From CALNBC01 sp050945915 (lineage in GTDB: Bacteria > Bacillota > Clostridia > Christensenellales > CALWSW01): a stretch of DNA of 21,867 nt. Made by a program: the position numbers and the translations under genes. The stretch lies in the NCBI GenBank assembly GCA_050945915.1, contig JBMNTV010000032.1, forward strand, positions 1 to 21,867, given 5' to 3'. Below the pieces are notes generated by a model. That model was not told the DNA's origin, did no database searches, and saw only the letters and a list, made by a program, of their open reading frames with translations. Position 1 is the first letter of the stretch, and each line of letters starts with the position of its first letter. This document shows positions 8,701 through 15,079 of the stretch, piece after piece.

Positions 8701-10271
8701 AGTGATGACCAGGCCCTCGCCTTCATGATGGCAGCAGCTGCGCAAAGGGCGGCGCACAGGGCAAAGGCACCTGTGCGGACAAGCCGTTTCCTCACAAAGG
8801 GCGAAAGCGCAAATGCCGCGAGAACCAGGCCGAGGGTAACCAGCGTCGAGCCGCCGCCCACCGCGATGGAGGAAAAGGGGAGGGATCCGCCGATTTTCGC
8901 GATGGCGCGCATCAGCACGCAAAGCCCGCCTGCCGCCATGGAAAGGGGCGCGCCCAGCGGCTGCCAGATTGCCCCCAACAGGCCGCCAGAAAGCCCGAGG
9001 AACACAGCGCTCCCCGTCAGCGGCACGGTCAGGATGTTCCAGACCATGGAAAGCAGCGGGAACATGCCGAAATAGTACAGCGACGCGGGCAGAACCCCGA
9101 TCTGCGCGGCCGCGGAAACGGCGAGCAGGTCCGCGATTTTTTCAAAGACAGCTTTCTTCGGGAACAGCTTTACCAGCGCCTTTTTGAAGTGAACGTACAG
9201 CAAACCGATGCCCAGCACAGCGCAGTAGGACAGCGCAAACTCTGCGGAAAGCACGCATGCGGGGTTGATGGCGCACTGCGCCAACGCCGCAAAGGAAAGG
9301 TTCAGCCGCAGGTCCACCTGCTCCCCCCGCATGCGCCGCAAAAGCGCAAAGGCCGAACACAGCGCCGCCCGGACGACGGAAACAGAAAAATCCGCCATGG
9401 CGCAAAAGCAAAAAAGCCCCAGAGCGATGGCAAAGAACGCACCCCAAGAGCGGCGCTTTTTGCGTATTTTGCCCAGCAGCCACATCAAAGCCCCCGCCAG
9501 AGCCGAAACATGCAATCCGGACACCGAGAGCACATGGGCGGTGCCGGCAAGGCGGAAATCGTCCATCGTTTCATCATCCAGGTTGGAAACGTCCCCAAAA
9601 AGGACGCCGATGAGCATCCTTCCCGCTTCTTCCCCGCCTGCGAAGAAGATCGCTCCCTCCATCGCCCTCCGCAGGGCGTAGAGCCCTCGAAGGGGCGTGA
9701 ACCCGCCCTTTCGCGCGATTTCCGCCTCGCCCTTTTTTGACGAACCGGAAAGGGAAACCCCTTGCGCCAGGCTGCTGCTTCGCGCGTTCCAGCCCCCGGG
9801 GTTGCGCCTGGTTTCCGGCTTTTCAAGGGTGGCAGTAGCAAAGACGGTATCCCCATACTCTGCACCGGAAATGTCCGAAAGCAAAACCACCCTGCCCGCA
9901 ACCCTTCGCCAGCCGTTTGCCTCTTCCGCCCAGACGTCGTCCAGCACGGTCTTCACGCCGTACTCCGTCCTCTCCGGCAGCGCGCAAATCCTTCCTGTGA
10001 TCCTGCCCGAAAAGGGCTGCTCGGCAAGAAGCGGCGCCGTCCTTGCAAAGAACCACAGCATGCCCAAAAGCGCAAAAAGCCCCCTTATGAAAAAATAAGA
10101 GGGCTTTTTTGCCTTCAGTCCTGCGGCGGCAGCGGCAATGGCAAAACAGCAAACGGCGACCAGGGCAAAGGTTTCCCAGCCGTAATCTGTGGCGAGAAAG
10201 CCGGCGGCGCAGCCAAGCACCGCCCACAACGCTCCGACCATCAGCCAATGTCTGTTGAACGGATTGCCCAT
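8427..10271 (-). CDS. comEC: ComEC/Rec2 competence protein, N-terminal and membrane part (frameshifted)
   Basis: ComEC is the inner-membrane channel that passes single-stranded DNA into the cytosol during transformation. The ATG at 10269-10271 follows AAGGAG by 6 nt. The product opens with two membrane segments, then a DUF4131-like soluble region (GRITGRICALPE, VVLLSDISGAEYGD), and a multi-pass Competence domain with HVLSVSGLHVSALAGALMWL. True homology runs to about residue 515 (near 8725), at the last membrane segment FALCAALCAAAA. After that the frame runs on for about 100 unrelated residues to 8427, overlapping the hydrolase part in another frame. No classical slippery heptamer is seen at the junction, which lies in a GC-rich GCAGCTGCTGCC run. 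holA follows and the RNA methyltransferase gene precedes it. Confidence 0.85.
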   Translation of the reverse strand: MGNPFNRHWLMVGALWAVLGCAAGFLATDYGWETFALVAVCCFAIAAAAAGLKAKKPSYFFIRGLFALLGMLWFFARTAPLLAEQPFSGRITGRICALPERTEYGVKTVLDDVWAEEANGWRRVAGRVVLLSDISGAEYGDTVFATATLEKPETRRNPGGWNARSSSLAQGVSLSGSSKKGEAEIARKGGFTPLRGLYALRRAMEGAIFFAGGEEAGRMLIGVLFGDVSNLDDETMDDFRLAGTAHVLSVSGLHVSALAGALMWLLGKIRKKRRSWGAFFAIALGLFCFCAMADFSVSVVRAALCSAFALLRRMRGEQVDLRLNLSFAALAQCAINPACVLSAEFALSYCAVLGIGLLYVHFKKALVKLFPKKAVFEKIADLLAVSAAAQIGVLPASLYYFGMFPLLSMVWNILTVPLTGSAVFLGLSGGLLGAIWQPLGAPLSMAAGGLCVLMRAIAKIGGSLPFSSIAVGGGSTLVTLGLVLAAFALSPFVRKRLVRTGAFALCAALCAAAAIMKARAWSSLCWMSGRGRPSSFPAKVTPRCWTAATGTPIRTSAPPWCFRTSGIRASAPWTPPSLPTTMPTTPGGFCGSANGWRWAACCLPEPRGTKGLWS

Positions 10272-10285
10272 CGCGCGCTCCTTGC

Positions 10286-10310
10286 CGTTTTTGGCTTTTG
10301 CCAAAAAACG
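10286..10310 (-). other. Hairpin just upstream of the comEC ribosome site
   Basis: CGTTTTTGGC and GCCAAAAAACG pair around a TTTT loop with a single bulged A. The stem ends 2 nt from the comEC AAGGAG site (10278-10283), after the methyltransferase stop. No T-run follows on the minus strand. It may influence comEC translation or act as a weak attenuator. Confidence 0.45.
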
Positions 10311-10328
10311 CCATTTTTCACGCCATTA

Positions 10329-11099
10329 CTATACCATTCTTTTGGAGAGTTCGTAAAGGATGACCCCTGCGGCCACGGCGGCGTTCAGCGATTCAGCGTT
10401 GCCCTTCATGGGCAGGCGATAAAGGATGTCTGCCTCGTTGGAAACCTCTTCGGAAAGGCCCCTCCCCTCACTGCCGATCAAAAGAGCAACGGATGCGCCC
10501 AGGGAGTCGGGAAGTTCCGGCGAACCCGAAAGGTGGGCGGCGATGATCCTGAATCCCAGGGAACGCATTCTGCCCAAAGCTCCGGGAAGATTGGAGACGG
10601 AGACGACGGGGATGTGGAAGGAGGAGCCCATGGCGGAGCGCACCGCCTTTGGGGACCAGGGGTCCGCGCAGCCGGGGCCGAGCAGCACCCCCTCGGAGCC
10701 AAAAGCATCCGCGCAGCGGATGATGGCGCCCACGTTTCCCGGGTCTTGCACGCCGTCCAGCACCGCCCAAAGGCCCTTTTGCGGAACAGTTCCGGCATGG
10801 TCGGGGATCCGCACGGCGGCGACGCAGCCCTGGGGAGTCTCGGTGTCGCAGGCGGCGCGAATCGCCTGCTCGGAAGCGGCAAACACTTGCGTCCCGGAGT
10901 CCGCAAGGCTTGCTGCCAGGGCGCTGTCTCCGTCTGCAAACAGGGCGAATTCAATCGCAAATCCCCAGTCTTGCGCCTCCTCGATGAGCTTTTCTCCCTC
11001 CACCGCAAAAAGGCCGGTTTGGTCCCGGAACTTCTTTTGGGAAAGGGAGCGAAGGAGCTTGACGCGGGCGTTTTTCGGGCTGTCTATCGCGGGGAACAT
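10329..11099 (-). CDS. TrmH/SpoU-family RNA 2'-O-ribose methyltransferase
   Basis: The protein probably transfers a methyl group from S-adenosylmethionine to a ribose 2'-OH in rRNA or tRNA. It has 256 residues. An N-terminal substrate-binding domain (residues about 5-95, SPKNARVKLLRSLSQKKFRD and FAVEGEKLIEEA) precedes the SPOUT knot domain. The three SpoU motifs are present: LDGVQDPGNVGAIIRCADAF, LLIGSEGRGLS and LPMKGNAESLNAAVAAGVIL. The ATG at 11097-11099 is chosen for the GGGAGG 4 nt upstream; an ATG four codons earlier overlaps that site. It lies just after the rplT terminator, so it is expressed by read-through or from an unseen promoter. In many Bacillota such a gene (B. subtilis ysgA) follows rplT. 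The exact target nucleotide cannot be read from sequence. Confidence 0.92.
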   Translation of the reverse strand: MFPAIDSPKNARVKLLRSLSQKKFRDQTGLFAVEGEKLIEEAQDWGFAIEFALFADGDSALAASLADSGTQVFAASEQAIRAACDTETPQGCVAAVRIPDHAGTVPQKGLWAVLDGVQDPGNVGAIIRCADAFGSEGVLLGPGCADPWSPKAVRSAMGSSFHIPVVSVSNLPGALGRMRSLGFRIIAAHLSGSPELPDSLGASVALLIGSEGRGLSEEVSNEADILYRLPMKGNAESLNAAVAAGVILYELSKRMV

Positions 11100-11117
11100 G
11101 CTTCCTCCCATCCGTTC

Positions 11118-11157
11118 AAAAAAGACAAATCGGCGAACCGCAACCGGCCCGCCGATT
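11118..11157 (-). terminator. Intrinsic terminator of the infC-rpmI-rplT operon
   Basis: On the minus strand AATCGGCG pairs perfectly with CGCCGATT (8 bp) around a 14-nt loop, followed by TGTCTTTTTTG. It begins 13 bp after the rplT stop and lies just before the methyltransferase ribosome site. Confidence 0.85.
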
Positions 11158-11169
11158 CAAATCACCACT

Positions 11170-11526
11170 TTAAGCAATGGCTTTCTTGGCCACTTCGCAA
11201 AGCTGGGCGAAGGCTGCCGCGTCGTTCACGGCCAGGTCCGCCAGCACCTTGCGGTCGATGGCCACGCCGGCCTTCTTCAGACCGTCCATCATGCGGCTGT
11301 AGGAGATGCCGTTGAGCCTTGCGCCCGCGTTGATTCGGGTGATCCAAAGGCTGCGGAAGTCGCGCTTCTTCAGGCGGCGGCCCACATAGGCATATTTGAG
11401 GGACTTCATGACGGCTTCGGTAGCAGCGCGGTACTGCTTGCTCTTGCCGCCATAATAGCCCTTGGCCAGCTTCAGTATTTTCCTGCGTTTTTTAACGGCG
11501 TTAACGCCTCTTTTTATCCTTGCCAC
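11170..11526 (-). CDS. rplT: 50S ribosomal protein L20
   Basis: L20 binds 23S rRNA early in large-subunit assembly and is the usual autogenous repressor of this operon. The 118-residue product reads MARIKRGVNAVKKRRKILKL and continues AKGYYGGKSKQYRAA, RDFRSLWITRINAGAR and SYSRMMDGLKKAGV, all diagnostic of L20. The start is GTG at 11524-11526, with GGAGGT 8 nt upstream. It follows rpmI by 18 bp and closes the translation operon ahead of a strong terminator. Confidence 0.98.
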   Translation of the reverse strand: MARIKRGVNAVKKRRKILKLAKGYYGGKSKQYRAATEAVMKSLKYAYVGRRLKKRDFRSLWITRINAGARLNGISYSRMMDGLKKAGVAIDRKVLADLAVNDAAAFAQLCEVAKKAIA

Positions 11527-11544
11527 GGTTGTGAACCTCCTCGC

Positions 11545-11742
11545 TTACTTATAGGGGATGAGCTTCCTGATGTTCTTCTCCTCACACTCGGCGACGTACG
11601 CGGTCTTGCGGAGACTACGCGTGCGTTTGGTGGGCTTCTTGGTCAGGATGTGCCTTTTGAAGGCCTGAGCCCTCTTGATTTTGCCGGATTTCGTCACAGA
11701 GAACCTCTTGGCTGCTCCCCTGTGGGTTTTGACCTTGGGCAT
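11545..11742 (-). CDS. rpmI: 50S ribosomal protein L35
   Basis: L35 is a small basic protein of the large ribosomal subunit. All 65 residues fit the family: MPKVKTHRGAAKRFSVTKSG at the start, then the basic HILTKKPTKRTRSLRKT and KNIRKLIPYK at the end. The ATG has AAGGAGG at a standard distance. It lies between infC and rplT, the conserved order. Confidence 0.98.
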   Translation of the reverse strand: MPKVKTHRGAAKRFSVTKSGKIKRAQAFKRHILTKKPTKRTRSLRKTAYVAECEEKNIRKLIPYK

Positions 11743-11830
11743 TTGGGTTCCTCCTTAGTTGCGTTACTTTCCCGCGCTTTGATGCATGATGAAAGCGCGG
11801 GCAGCAGATTTTTGCGGCACTGCCGCTATT

Positions 11831-12355
11831 TTATTTTTTAGCTTCGGCTTTTGGGGAAAGGAACATGGTCATGTTCCTGCCCTCGAGCTTTGGCGGTTTG
11901 TCGATCACGCACTGATCCTTCAGGATTTCATAAAACTGGTTCATGACCTCCCGTCCGATTTCGCTGTGGGTCGCCTGGCGACCGCGGAACCGGATGGAAG
12001 CCTTGACCTTGTTGCCGTCCGCGAGAAACCTGCTTGCGGCCTTCGCCTTGACTTCAAGGTCGTGCTGGTCGATTGTGGCGCTGAGCCGGACTTCTTTCAT
12101 CTCGATCACGCGCTGGTGCTTTTTCGCTTCCTTTTCGCGCTTGATGGTCTCGAAGCGATACTTGCCATAATCCATGATCTTGCAAACCGGCGGTTTGCTC
12201 TGCGGTGCAACTTTGACGAGGTCGAGGTTGCGTTGTTCGGCGATGGAAAGCGCCGCGGCGGTGGACATGACGCCCAACTGTTCGCCGTTTTCGTCGATCA
12301 GGCGCACTTCCCTATCCCGTATTTCCTCGTTAATCATCAAATCGTTGACGCTAAT
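11831..12355 (-). CDS. infC: Translation initiation factor IF-3 (predicted ATT start)
   Basis: IF-3 binds the 30S subunit, prevents 50S joining and checks the start codon and initiator tRNA. From the ATT at 12353-12355 the protein has 174 residues, a normal length. It begins ISVNDLMINEEIRDREVRLI and has the N-domain segment DENGEQLGVMS, the linker region PPVCKIMDYGKYRFE, and the C-domain RGRQATHSEIGREVM. A GGAGG lies 9 nt before the ATT. The ATG at codon 7 and the TTG at codon 6 lie 24-27 nt from it, too far. AUU is the known infC start in E. coli and other bacteria, where it lets IF-3 limit its own synthesis. The frame is open to 12562 but that part is the untranslated leader. Confidence 0.93.
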   Translation of the reverse strand: MSVNDLMINEEIRDREVRLIDENGEQLGVMSTAAALSIAEQRNLDLVKVAPQSKPPVCKIMDYGKYRFETIKREKEAKKHQRVIEMKEVRLSATIDQHDLEVKAKAASRFLADGNKVKASIRFRGRQATHSEIGREVMNQFYEILKDQCVIDKPPKLEGRNMTMFLSPKAEAKK

Positions 12356-12546
12356 GTGAAAACACCTCCATACCTGTTGTCTATTTTTGTCCGCAGCCTT
12401 CTGCGGCATCCGCTGCGGACATGAAAAAAGGCGGGAAAACCCGCCCGGATACACCGCATAAGCAAATGATCCACCGGAATTGCGAGTTCCGGACCGCTTT
12501 GGCGCAGCCTTGCGGTGAGAAGCGGGATACTTCTTCTTGTTCGCGC
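12356..12546 (-). promoter_or_regulatory. infC leader RNA, probable ribosomal-protein (L20-type) attenuator
   Basis: About 190 nt separate the expected transcription start from the infC ribosome site. The leader contains a CCGGAA/TTCCGG stem near 12471-12492, a perfect intrinsic terminator at 12424-12445, and after it a 9-bp stem GTCCGCAGC/GCTGCGGAC (12389-12397 with 12412-12420). Leaders of infC operons in Bacillota are known to be controlled by L20 through transcription attenuation. That this one works the same way is inferred from position and the terminator; I did not verify the L20-binding motif. No T-box motif is seen. Confidence 0.65.
12424..12445 (-). terminator. Attenuator (intrinsic terminator) in the infC leader
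   Basis: On the minus strand GGCGGG-TTTT-CCCGCC is followed by TTTTTT. It lies about 100 nt after the promoter and 69 nt before the infC start, so it would stop transcription before the operon unless an alternative fold forms. Confidence 0.88.
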
Positions 12547-12552
12547 AGTCGA

Positions 12553-12581
12553 AGTATAACACGTTGATTCCTCTGCGTCAA
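12553..12581 (-). promoter_or_regulatory. Strong sigma-A promoter of infC-rpmI-rplT
   Basis: TTGACG (12576-12581), a 17-bp spacer, then TATACT (12553-12558) on the minus strand. Transcription would start near 12546, giving the long attenuator leader. Confidence 0.88.
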
Positions 12582-12755
12582 GCAGTTTGTCCGAGCTTGA
12601 GTGGTCTGTTTCATGCTTTTTTGCTCTTCTACCCCAAACATCCATATGCTGTTCCTTTTTCAGATTCCTCCACTCATGCTGCATGGTCCATGATACTTTT
12701 TTCTGAAAATCCCGTCAATCATTTTTCAAAAGTTCGCTATTCTTTTGGAAATTTG

Positions 12756-12784
12756 TTGAAGTCATCCGAAAAAACCTATAGAAT
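12756..12784 (+). promoter_or_regulatory. Promoter for the bacteriohemerythrin gene
   Basis: TTGAAG (12756-12761), 17 bp, TAGAAT (12779-12784), about 40 bp before the start codon. It diverges from the infC promoter about 175 bp away. The 12582-12755 stretch between them shows no supported gene. Confidence 0.6.
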
Positions 12785-12823
12785 CTATATACATTTCTAT
12801 TTTATTAAGGAGGGGTTCTGTCT

Positions 12824-13228
12824 ATGGCAGTCGTGTGGACTTCTAACCTGTCGGTGGGTGTCAAGCAAATCGATGACCAGCATAAAGTATGGTTTGAAAA
12901 GGCGAATGGGCTGTTCGAAGCCGGAAAACAACAAAGGGCCAAAGAATACATCGATACCATGCTGGATTTCTTGGATGAGTATACCAGGAAGCACTTTAAA
13001 GACGAAGAAGCGTACATGGAAGAAATCCGTTACCCCGAAATCGATGCTCAAAAGAGAGCCCACGCAAGCTTTATCAACGAACTTGCCAAGTTGAAAAGCG
13101 AGTATGACAAAACCGGCGGCAACCTCCTCGTTATCCTGAATGCCAATCAAATGGTGATCAACTGGCTTACGAATCACATTAGCACCATGGACAAGAAAAT
13201 CGGCGATTATGTGAAAACCCTTAAGTGA
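12824..13228 (+). CDS. Bacteriohemerythrin (diiron, possible O2-binding protein) with one atypical ligand position
   Basis: Bacteriohemerythrins are small cytosolic four-helix proteins that hold a di-iron centre and bind oxygen. In anaerobes they are thought to scavenge or sense oxygen. The 134-residue product has the expected layout: DDQHK (His20), KHFKDEE (His57, Glu61), RYPEIDAQKRAHASF (His80) and NHISTMD (His118, Asp123). The canonical H-x3-H pair in helix 3 is here Gln76-x3-His80, so one of the seven ligands appears replaced. The ATG follows the AAGGAGGGG region by about 9 nt. The gene has its own promoter and stands alone between the divergent infC operon and the convergent small gene at 13433-13546. 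Binding of iron or oxygen is inferred from the family. Confidence 0.9.
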   Translation: MAVVWTSNLSVGVKQIDDQHKVWFEKANGLFEAGKQQRAKEYIDTMLDFLDEYTRKHFKDEEAYMEEIRYPEIDAQKRAHASFINELAKLKSEYDKTGGNLLVILNANQMVINWLTNHISTMDKKIGDYVKTLK

Positions 13229-13240
13229 GGATTCGGGTGC

Positions 13241-13275
13241 ATGGCTGCCCGGATGGCCGCCATCATTCTATTTTG
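13241..13275 (+). terminator. Weak candidate terminator after the bacteriohemerythrin gene
   Basis: ATGGC and GCCAT form a 5-bp stem around a GC-rich loop that can pair further (GGC/GCC), followed by CATTCTATTTT. It starts 12 bp after the stop codon. The stem is short and the T-run interrupted. Confidence 0.3.
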
Positions 13276-13313
13276 GTTTCAGATGATTTTCTAAGTTCGC
13301 GTCTGCACAGGAA

Positions 13314-13345
13314 TGCGCGGGTCACCCTGTGGGCAAACCCGCGCA
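13314..13345. repeat. Perfect 9-bp inverted repeat between convergent genes
   Basis: TGCGCGGGT and ACCCGCGCA enclose 14 nt that contain a nested CCC/GGG. On the plus strand it is followed by AAAAAA, and on the minus strand the T-run comes before the stem, so the geometry does not fit an intrinsic terminator on either strand. It sits in the 204-bp gap between the ends of the hemerythrin gene and the 37-codon gene, which holds nothing else I recognise. Confidence 0.5.
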
Positions 13346-13432
13346 AAAAATCCTTGTCAGTTTGCGATTGTGCGTTGGGGGATTCTTTTTCCGCCCCTGT
13401 CCTTTCCGTGAAAAACGGCGGGTGAAAACCGG

Positions 13433-13546
13433 TTAATCCTCGTCTTCGTCTTCGGAGGATTCCGGCGGAACCTTGCAGCTTTCCGCTCCAAACTCTGCAG
13501 AGCACACGGTCTCGTTGTGGGAAATGGTTTCTTTCTTGTCCGGCAT
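13433..13546 (-). CDS. Small acidic protein, 37 residues, unknown function
   Basis: I do not recognise the family. The frame encodes MPDKKETISHNETVCSAEFG, a middle part with a second cysteine (AESCKVPPESS), and a C-terminal acidic tail EDEDED. It is strongly supported as a gene: AAGGAGGA ends 7 nt before the ATG, and a near-consensus promoter (TTGACA, 17 bp, TATGAT) lies 32 bp upstream of the start. Two GGCGCGCC palindromes overlap or flank that promoter. It has no membrane segment or signal peptide. The two cysteines, 9 residues apart, may bind a metal or form a disulfide. It follows the spoVA operon but has its own vegetative-type promoter, so it need not be a spore protein. Confidence 0.7.
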   Translation of the reverse strand: MPDKKETISHNETVCSAEFGAESCKVPPESSEDEDED

Positions 13547-13577
13547 GACCGTTCCTCCTTTTGCCAGTTGTTTGCTT

Positions 13578-13606
13578 ATCATAACAGGCGCGCCAGTTGC
13601 TGTCAA
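13578..13606 (-). promoter_or_regulatory. Near-consensus sigma-A promoter of the 37-residue gene
   Basis: On the minus strand TTGACA (13601-13606), 17 bp, TATGAT (13578-13583). One of the best promoters in the window. The spacer contains GGCGCGCC at 13587-13594. Confidence 0.85.
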
Positions 13607-13625
13607 TCGCAAAAGGCGCGCCTTT
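13587..13625. promoter_or_regulatory. Paired GGCGCGCC palindromes, possible operator
   Basis: GGCGCGCC occurs at 13587-13594 (between -35 and -10) and again at 13615-13622 (upstream of -35), 28 bp apart. The second lies in a 14-bp palindrome, AAAGGCGCGCCTTT (13612-13625), which could also serve as a small terminator stem after spoVAE because TTTT follows it on the minus strand. The placement suits a repressor that binds two sites. Confidence 0.45.
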
Positions 13626-13651
13626 ATGATCTTAGGGAGGTTTCACTGCCG

Positions 13652-14014
13652 CTATTTTTTTGCTTTTGGCTTGAATATCAACGCCGCCGCGTAGCCAAAG
13701 ACGATCGCCGCGGCCACCCCCGCCGCCGTGCCAGTCATCCCGCCGGTAAACGCGCCGATGATGCCGCGCTCTCCGGCGGCTTTGATCGCCCCCTTCGCCA
13801 GAGCGTTGCCAAATCCGGTCAGGGGCACCGTCGCCCCGGCGCCGGCGATCTCCACCAGCTTGTCGTAGATGCCGAAAGCCCCCAGCACCACGCCTGTGGT
13901 GACGTAAAGCACCAGGATTTTTCCGGGGGTTATGCTCGTCAGATCCATCAACACCTGGGCGATCACGCAGAGCAGACCGCCGATCACAAAGGCGTATACA
14001 TAATCGATCAGCAT
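13652..14014 (-). CDS. spoVAE: Stage V sporulation protein AE
   Basis: SpoVAE is an inner-membrane component of the SpoVA complex that moves calcium-dipicolinate into the forespore and out at germination. The 120-residue product has about four membrane segments and the family core GIYDKLVEIAGAGATVPLTG followed by FGNALAKGAI. The same GxYD-GAGA-VP-TGF-N pattern is in SpoVAC, consistent with the known relation of the two. The ATG overlaps the spoVAD stop (TGATG), with AAAGGAGG inside the end of spoVAD, so translation is coupled. It is the last recognised spoVA gene; spoVAF is not present here. Confidence 0.94.
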   Translation of the reverse strand: MLIDYVYAFVIGGLLCVIAQVLMDLTSITPGKILVLYVTTGVVLGAFGIYDKLVEIAGAGATVPLTGFGNALAKGAIKAAGERGIIGAFTGGMTGTAAGVAAAIVFGYAAALIFKPKAKK

Positions 14015-15069
14015 CAGCCCATCCTCCTTTCAAAGACGACGCCATGGGCAACGCCGGGAATGGATTCGCCCTGCTGGGTGCTGTTGACGCTCAGCAGCGC
14101 GCCCGTGGCAAGAAACAGGATTCTGTTGTACTTTTGGGACATCATCTCCTTCAGGAGGAACGCGTTCAGCACCACCGCACTGCAGGCGCATCCGCTGCCC
14201 CCGGCCTTCATGTCCTGCTCCGGGGCAAAGATGCTGTCGCCGCAGTCCAGATACTTGTCCTTCAGGTCCACACCCCTTTGCAGGCACAGTTCCCGGGTCA
14301 GCTCTGCCCCCAAAGAGCCCAGATCTCCGGTGACGATGAGATCGTAGTCGTCCACCGTTCTTCCTGTATCCGCCAAATGCGCGCAGATGGAGTCCGCCGC
14401 CGCCGGCGCCATGGCCGCGCCCATGTTGTTCGCGTCCTTCACGCCCAGGTCGATCACCTTGCCCACCGTGCCGTGGGTGATTTCGACGTTTTTCGCTGCC
14501 CCCGATCCCTGGGCAACCAGCACGGTACAGCCCGCGCCGGTGACCGTCCTTTGGGCGGTGGGCGTCTGCTGGGTGCCCATCTCCAGCGGCATCCTGTACT
14601 GGCGCTCCGCCGTACAGAAATGACTGGTGACCGCGCAGGCCACGCAGGACATAAACCCGCCCGAAACCAGCACCGAACCCACCAGCAGGGATTCCGCCAT
14701 GGTGGAACACGCCCCATACAGCCCCAAAAAGGGAAGGCCCAGTTGCCTGGCGGCGAAGTTTGCCGCAATGATCTGGTTCAAAAGGTCGCCGCCGATCAGG
14801 CATTCCACCCAGTTTTCGGCGAGGTTTTCTTTGGAGAGGGCGCTGCGCACCACTTCCTCGAACATCTTGCTCTCGGCTTTCTCCCAGGTTTCCTCGCCCC
14901 AAAGGTCGTCCGTCAGCACAATGTCGTAATGATGACCATATGTCCCCTGGCCTTCCACCTCACCGGCGATAGCCGCCATGGATGCCACCGCAGGCCTGTT
15001 GTTGAACACGAGGGTCTGCCCCCCGACGCGGTTCGGCGCAGCCAGGATCTGTTTGTATCTGTTGTCCAT
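14014..15069 (-). CDS. spoVAD: Stage V sporulation protein AD
   Basis: SpoVAD is the cytosolic-face, thiolase-fold SpoVA protein that binds calcium-dipicolinate in Bacillus. The 351-residue product has the family features: QTLVFNNRPAVASMAAIAGE, GTYGHHYDIVLTDDLWGEET, GLYGACSTMAESLLVGSVLV, SHFCTAERQYRMPLEMGTQQ, TPTAQRTVTGAG, DLIVTGDLGSLG and KAGGSGCACSAVVLNA. The ATG at 15067-15069 has AAGGAG 6 nt upstream. It starts 10 bp after spoVAC and overlaps spoVAE by 1 bp in a TGATG arrangement. Sporulation-stage expression is expected but no sigma-G box was identified for the operon. Confidence 0.96.
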   Translation of the reverse strand: MDNRYKQILAAPNRVGGQTLVFNNRPAVASMAAIAGEVEGQGTYGHHYDIVLTDDLWGEETWEKAESKMFEEVVRSALSKENLAENWVECLIGGDLLNQIIAANFAARQLGLPFLGLYGACSTMAESLLVGSVLVSGGFMSCVACAVTSHFCTAERQYRMPLEMGTQQTPTAQRTVTGAGCTVLVAQGSGAAKNVEITHGTVGKVIDLGVKDANNMGAAMAPAAADSICAHLADTGRTVDDYDLIVTGDLGSLGAELTRELCLQRGVDLKDKYLDCGDSIFAPEQDMKAGGSGCACSAVVLNAFLLKEMMSQKYNRILFLATGALLSVNSTQQGESIPGVAHGVVFERRMG

Positions 15070-15079
15070 CTTGCACTCC

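Noticed and set aside
9762..11315. 517-codon plus-strand open frame across comEC and the methyltransferase
   Set aside because: It runs antisense to two recognised genes, has no family features and crosses their intergenic terminator; a composition artefact.
12389..12546. T-box riboswitch in the infC leader
   Set aside because: No T-box sequence (GGUGG-type core) or specifier loop is visible; the operon context favours ribosomal-protein control.
12356..12562. N-terminal extension of infC by 69 codons
   Set aside because: The sequence overlaps the -10 box and the terminator hairpin, and does not match IF-3. The ATT start has the correct ribosome-site spacing.
12381..12684. Minus-strand frames of 86-115 codons overlapping the infC leader
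   Set aside because: They cross the infC promoter and attenuator, and the ribosome sites are poor. The leader explanation fits better.
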